From positions 1 through 25,880 of the IMG/VR virus record IMGVR_UViG_3300044825_000303: 25,880 nt of DNA. The stretch is one strand, 5' to 3'. Positions 23,751 through 25,880 of this stretch are shown here, piece after piece. The notes under the pieces are model-generated. The model did not search any database. It was not told the DNA's origin and saw only the letters and a program-made list of their open reading frames with translations. The translations under genes and the position numbers were made by a program. Position 1 is the stretch's first letter, and every line of letters begins with the position of its first letter. Source of the stretch: a virus.

Positions 23751-24092
23751 TTAGGCGGCTTTAACGGCGCGGGCTTTGGCGTTTTGCAGGTACTTGCGAA
23801 TGCCATCTTCGCGCTCGGCTTCGGTGGCAAACCATTGGTCGGGCTTGCCGCCGCCGAAGTGAATACCGTCGCGAGTCGCGTGGAAACAAAACACATACTG
23901 CGTACCGAATTGGTTTTCACGATACAAGCGCACATCGTAACCGCTGCGGTCATCAGTTTTGATGACCTCCACCGAAAAGCGGTAGATGACAGCACCAATC
24001 GAGCGACCGCGCTTGTCCACAATTCCAAATTCGTGCTGCTCGGCTTGGCGCGAATTCAGGGGGCGGGACTTGCCGGGGATGAGGTTGTTCAT
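23751..24092 (-). CDS. Hypothetical small protein, first gene after the promoter (113 aa)
   Basis: 113 residues from MNNLIPGKSRPLNSRQ (ATG 24092), which has AGGAG seven bases upstream. The frame is open to 24131, but the extra codons would run through the leader and hairpin and have no ribosome-binding site. Content: a basic N-terminus, strands FGIVDKRGRSIGAVIYRFSV and YDVRLYRENQFGTQYVFCFH, then WFATEAEREDGIRKYLQNAK and an Ala/Lys end. Not recognised; the fold looks like a small alpha/beta protein. Being promoter-proximal, it is probably expressed early. Confidence 0.65.
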   Translation of the reverse strand: MNNLIPGKSRPLNSRQAEQHEFGIVDKRGRSIGAVIYRFSVEVIKTDDRSGYDVRLYRENQFGTQYVFCFHATRDGIHFGGGKPDQWFATEAEREDGIRKYLQNAKARAVKAA

Positions 24093-24112
24093 GTCGTTGC
24101 TCCTGTCTGTGG
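24093..24112 (-). promoter_or_regulatory. Leader with ribosome-binding site, copy 2
   Basis: Minus-strand CCACAGACAGGAGCAACGAC, the near-duplicate of the leader at 23695-23714. It differs only at two adjacent positions after AGGAG. Confidence 0.75.
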
Positions 24113-24113
24113 A

Positions 24114-24129
24114 GCCAGCCGTTGCTGGC
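24114..24129 (-). promoter_or_regulatory. Hairpin at predicted 5' end of the transcript
   Basis: A perfect 6-bp stem, GCCAGC (24114-24119) with GCTGGC (24124-24129), and a four-base loop. If transcription starts near 24131, the hairpin forms from about the third nucleotide of the mRNA. Such 5' hairpins are known to protect bacterial mRNAs from decay. Confidence 0.55.
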
Positions 24130-24130
24130 A

Positions 24131-24166
24131 TGGGGGTAGATTAGGGCTTCATGCCCTACCCGTCAA
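24131..24166 (-). promoter_or_regulatory. Candidate sigma-70-type promoter for the minus-strand operon
   Basis: Minus-strand TTGACG (24161-24166), a 17-base spacer, then TAATCT (24138-24143). The -35 box matches five of six consensus bases; the -10 box matches three, including the key T1, A2 and T6. An A7 tract lies just upstream beyond a G run and could act like an UP element. The predicted start is near 24131. This is the only minus-strand gap large enough for a promoter before the long gene run. Confidence 0.55.
24142..24158. promoter_or_regulatory. Candidate operator: inverted repeat in the promoter spacer
   Basis: TAGGGC-TTCAT-GCCCTA, a perfect 6-bp inverted repeat with a five-base centre, placed between the -35 and -10 boxes and touching the latter. 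A protein bound here would block polymerase. It can also form a hairpin, but its position favours an operator. The binding protein is unknown; the 55-residue helix-turn-helix protein is a candidate. Confidence 0.5.
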
Positions 24167-24187
24167 CCCCCCCCCCCAACTTTTTTT
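24167..24187. repeat. Homopolymer tracts C11 and T7 between divergent genes
   Basis: Eleven C (24167-24177), then AAC, then seven T (24181-24187) on the plus strand. They lie between the minus-strand -35 box and the start of the plus-strand methyltransferase. Such tracts are prone to slippage and to sequencing error, so the exact length should be treated with care. Confidence 0.85.
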
Positions 24188-24207
24188 AGCCGGGGTAAAC
24201 TGGGGGT

Positions 24208-24732
24208 ATGGACACCATTTCCGACGCCTACCGGGCGCAGCAGGTCGAACTGCACACAAATCCTGCTTACGGGGTAGCCTCCCTCACCTTTGCGCCCCTT
24301 GTGGCTAAATTGGCTGTGGATAACGCCGTCCGGTCAATCAGCGACTACGGGGCCGGGAAGAAGCACCTCCAGACCGCCCTACAGGCCGCAGGGCTGGCTT
24401 TCGACTACCGCCCCTACGACCCTGCCTTCCCCGAGTACGGCGACCCGCAGGAAGCCGACCTCGTGTGCTGCATTGATGTGCTAGAGCACATCGAACCCGA
24501 CCGTCTGGATGCCGTGCTGGATGACCTCGCCCGTATCATGCCCCGGTTGGGGTTCCTGTCCATCCATACAGGCCCGGCGGGCAAGGTGCTGCCGGATGGG
24601 CGCAACGCCCACCTTATCCAAGAAAGCGCCCGCTGGTGGCTCCCCCGGCTCTGCGAACGGTTCCACATCCACCACCTCCAGCACCACCAGTTGATGGGTC
24701 AAGGCTTCTGGGTCGTCGTCAGCCGCGCCTGA
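24208..24732 (+). CDS. Class I SAM-dependent methyltransferase
   Basis: The only plus-strand gene. 174 residues, with SAM-binding motif I at 45-51 (SDYGAGK, following a hydrophobic strand), an acidic residue for motif II (YDPAFPEY at 70-77), and motif IV-like ADLVCCIDVLEHIEPDRLDA (83-102), typical of class I (methyltransf_11/23-like) enzymes. The later strands are FLSIHTGPAGKVLP and FWVVVSRA. There is no DPPY or PC motif, so it is not an ordinary DNA base methyltransferase; the substrate is unknown. A weak GGGGT/GGGGGT stretch precedes ATG 24208. Its last 34 bases overlap the convergent nuclease gene. Confidence 0.8.
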   Translation: MDTISDAYRAQQVELHTNPAYGVASLTFAPLVAKLAVDNAVRSISDYGAGKKHLQTALQAAGLAFDYRPYDPAFPEYGDPQEADLVCCIDVLEHIEPDRLDAVLDDLARIMPRLGFLSIHTGPAGKVLPDGRNAHLIQESARWWLPRLCERFHIHHLQHHQLMGQGFWVVVSRA

Positions 24733-24995
24733 AGCCACGCGACCGTCTCGGCAGGGTCACGGGCCAGATACCATTGGTTGAGCGGCTCAAACGCCATCTG
24801 AAAGCGTTCCTGACCCCTTCGCAGTTGCCCACCCAAAGTCTTAATTTCGAGGAAGGCCGCGAAGCCCGGAGCCGTGACCAGTTTGTCGGGTACACCCTGC
24901 CCCGCCTGTCCCAAGTCGTACACGGTGAACCCTGCCTTACGCACGGCTGCGGTGATGGCGGCATCGTTAGCATCCCGGCGTGCGGCGTAGCGCAT
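24699..24995 (-). CDS. VRR-NUC-like PD-(D/E)XK nuclease
   Basis: A 98-residue protein: an N-terminal helix (NDAAITAAVRKAGFTVYDLG), then D37 in GVPDKLV, E50 and K52 in FLEIKTLGGQL, and Q62 in RRGQERF. This is the D...ExK...Q layout of VRR-NUC and resolvase-like phage nucleases, which cut branched or flap DNA during replication and recombination. The length (about 100 residues) is normal for stand-alone VRR-NUC proteins. It starts in a TGATG overlap with the next nuclease gene upstream and converges on the methyltransferase with a 34-bp overlap. Confidence 0.78.
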   Translation of the reverse strand: MRYAARRDANDAAITAAVRKAGFTVYDLGQAGQGVPDKLVTAPGFAAFLEIKTLGGQLRRGQERFQMAFEPLNQWYLARDPAETVAWLQARLTTTQKP

Positions 24996-25375
24996 CAGAA
25001 AGACCCGTCGGCGTACTCATACCACAGTCGGTACACCGCAATGAACTCATCCACGCCTTCACCTAACAACTTTGGTTTGCCGAAAGGTAACACCGAGTAA
25101 AACCGTCCGATGCGTAGCCCGTTGTCCGTATCGCCGCGCACTACCCAAACTTGAAAACCCGTAGTCCCTGCAAGTGCCTGTAGCGTTCGGCGCAGCCCTT
25201 CGGACATCGGCTCCTTCTCGCGCTTCCATTCGAGGACGAGGAATTTTCCCCTCCTCTCAATGATACCGTCGATGTTGCACGGCGTGATTTTCGGATTGTT
25301 CGGCAGCAACCCAAGAAACGCGCCGTAGTCGATATGTGGCGCGTCCCGGTTTTTCATCAGCCGTTCAAACTCCAC
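24995..25375 (-). CDS. Second PD-(D/E)XK-like protein (126 aa)
   Basis: Residues 8-30 (KNRDAPHIDYGAFLGLLPNN) match an N-terminus I recall from phage proteins of this type. D36 in CNIDGIIERRG and E49/K51 in FLVLEWKREKEP form a D...ExK motif followed by a helix (SEGLRRTLQALAG) and strands (GFQVWVVRGD). The PD-(D/E)XK fold is therefore likely, but the function is unknown. It starts at GTG 25375, with an 11-base overlap with the zinc-finger gene; ATG 25357 is an alternative start. Expected partner genes: the VRR-NUC protein downstream and the zinc-finger protein upstream. Confidence 0.65.
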   Translation of the reverse strand: MEFERLMKNRDAPHIDYGAFLGLLPNNPKITPCNIDGIIERRGKFLVLEWKREKEPMSEGLRRTLQALAGTTGFQVWVVRGDTDNGLRIGRFYSVLPFGKPKLLGEGVDEFIAVYRLWYEYADGSF

Positions 25376-25541
25376 GGCGTTTATCGTGCGCTGCGCGCTG
25401 CGGCGACACCCACCCCGCGCGCGTCTTGACCCACCCGCGCGCCTTCAGCAGTTCCTCGCCACCACACGCGCCGAGTCGATGCTGGAGGATGCTCGACGCG
25501 CCCGCGAACTTTTGGTTGCATTGCTTACAGGTGCGGGTCAT
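25365..25541 (-). CDS. Small C2HC-type zinc-finger protein (58 aa)
   Basis: 58 residues from MTRTCKQCNQKFAG (ATG 25541), with an AAGG site nine bases upstream. A TTG at 25550 would add three residues. C5-x2-C8 and H21-x4-C26 (SSILQHRLGACG) make a compact zinc finger, followed by a basic segment (LLKARGWVKTRAGWVSPQRA). Such small fingers in phages bind DNA or nuclease partners. It overlaps both neighbours: the membrane peptide upstream by 17 bases and the nuclease-like gene downstream by 11. Confidence 0.65.
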   Translation of the reverse strand: MTRTCKQCNQKFAGASSILQHRLGACGGEELLKARGWVKTRAGWVSPQRAAHDKRRGV

Positions 25542-25650
25542 GTAACACAACCTTCAGCAGCAGCGCGCAGAACAACAAGATTGCCAGCATCACGATGAGC
25601 GCATCGCGCAGCAACCGGAACAACGGGCCGAAGTCAGGTGGCTGTTCCAT
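25525..25650 (-). CDS. 41-residue single-span membrane peptide
   Basis: Starts at ATG 25650 after GAGGGGGAGCG, a clear ribosome-binding site; the open frame back to 25707 has none and only reads through the neighbour. The protein is MEQPPDFGPLFRLLRD then a hydrophobic segment at about 16-36 (ALIVMLAILLFCALLLKVV) and a short His/Pro tail. One membrane span, positive residues on the N-terminal side. It could be a small regulator of the membrane or a lysis accessory peptide; no lysis gene is next to it, so no function is claimed. Confidence 0.55.
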   Translation of the reverse strand: MEQPPDFGPLFRLLRDALIVMLAILLFCALLLKVVLHDPHL

Positions 25651-25870
25651 CGCTCCCCCTCGCACGGATGGCGGCGGCAAACTTCTCGCCCCACATTTCC
25701 ATGTCATCCAAAGCAGTCATGCTCGACGCAATCGTCAATCCGTTCTCGCACACCCGCGCACACGCCTCCCGCTCGGCCTCGACCGCTCGGGCGACAAGGT
25801 GGCGCAGTTGATTGGGCGCGAACGGGTAGTGATAGTCCCCGGTCGGCTGCAATTTGAACGCCTCTAGCAC
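25634..25870 (-). CDS. Hypothetical small phage protein (start uncertain at window edge)
   Basis: 78 residues if started at the GTG at 25870; the frame is still open to the edge, so the true start may lie outside. It contains FAPNQLRHLVARAVEAEREA, CARVCENG and MEMWGEKFAAAIRARG. Short proteins with a VEAEREACAxxCE helix and an AIRARG end are common in phage early regions, with no known function to my knowledge. It overlaps the membrane peptide gene by 17 bases. Confidence 0.6.
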   Translation of the reverse strand: MLEAFKLQPTGDYHYPFAPNQLRHLVARAVEAEREACARVCENGLTIASSMTALDDMEMWGEKFAAAIRARGSDGTAT

Positions 25871-25880
25871 AAACGCTCGG

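Noticed and set aside
24132-24187. Terminator facing the methyltransferase gene (GGGTAG/CTACCC stem and T7)
   Set aside because: The T tract is about 20 bases from the stem and there is no upstream plus-strand gene to terminate.
24093-24207. Plus-strand promoter for the methyltransferase
   Set aside because: No pair of boxes with acceptable spacing; TAAACT at 24196-24201 is too close to the ATG and has no -35 partner.

Overview
The window is part of a tailed double-stranded DNA phage genome (Caudoviricetes). It has a complete packaging, head and tail module, and almost every gene lies end to end on the minus strand. The set is terminase, P22-like portal, scaffold, HK97-type capsid, adaptor, nozzle, three large internal-virion-type proteins and a tail fibre. 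This suggests a short-tailed (podovirus-like) virion. No tape-measure protein, tail tube, sheath, integrase, DNA or RNA polymerase, or lysis gene is visible here. G+C is high. Several proteins look like ones I associate with uncultured aquatic phages of Gram-negative bacteria, but the host cannot be read from the sequence.

Layout, right to left in the direction of transcription. (1) 25880-24699: small overlapping minus-strand genes, probably early or accessory: a hypothetical, a 41-residue membrane peptide, a C2HC zinc-finger protein and two adjacent PD-(D/E)XK-type nucleases. (2) 24208-24732: the only plus-strand gene, a SAM methyltransferase whose end overlaps the last nuclease. (3) 24093-24207: the only substantial non-coding region, with C11 and T7 tracts, a candidate minus-strand promoter with an inverted repeat in its spacer, and a hairpin at the predicted 5' end of the transcript. 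(4) 24092-22730: four small genes, including a 55-residue helix-turn-helix protein and a Dps-like (DUF5856-type) protein. (5) 22727-21693: a protein with a C-terminal ADP-ribosyltransferase-like domain. (6) 21641-16405: small and large terminase, small structural proteins and portal. (7) 16398-10846: repeat/coiled-coil protein, scaffold, major capsid, decoration protein, MptE/DUF115-like enzyme, head-fibre-like protein and a HhH-like protein. (8) 10842-1: adaptor, nozzle, GNAT acetyltransferase, internal virion proteins, tail fibre and a truncated last gene.

The run from 24092 to 1 has no gap above about 60 bases and almost all junctions are ATGA, TGATG or TAATG overlaps. It therefore reads as one translationally coupled late operon. 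No gap reaches 300 bases. The most unusual features are the ADP-ribosyltransferase domain beside the terminase, an exact 54-residue (162-bp) tandem repeat in the 941-residue virion protein, the compact promoter/operator region with homopolymer tracts, and a DUF115-like enzyme inside the capsid cluster. All family assignments come from recognising motifs by eye; no database search was run.
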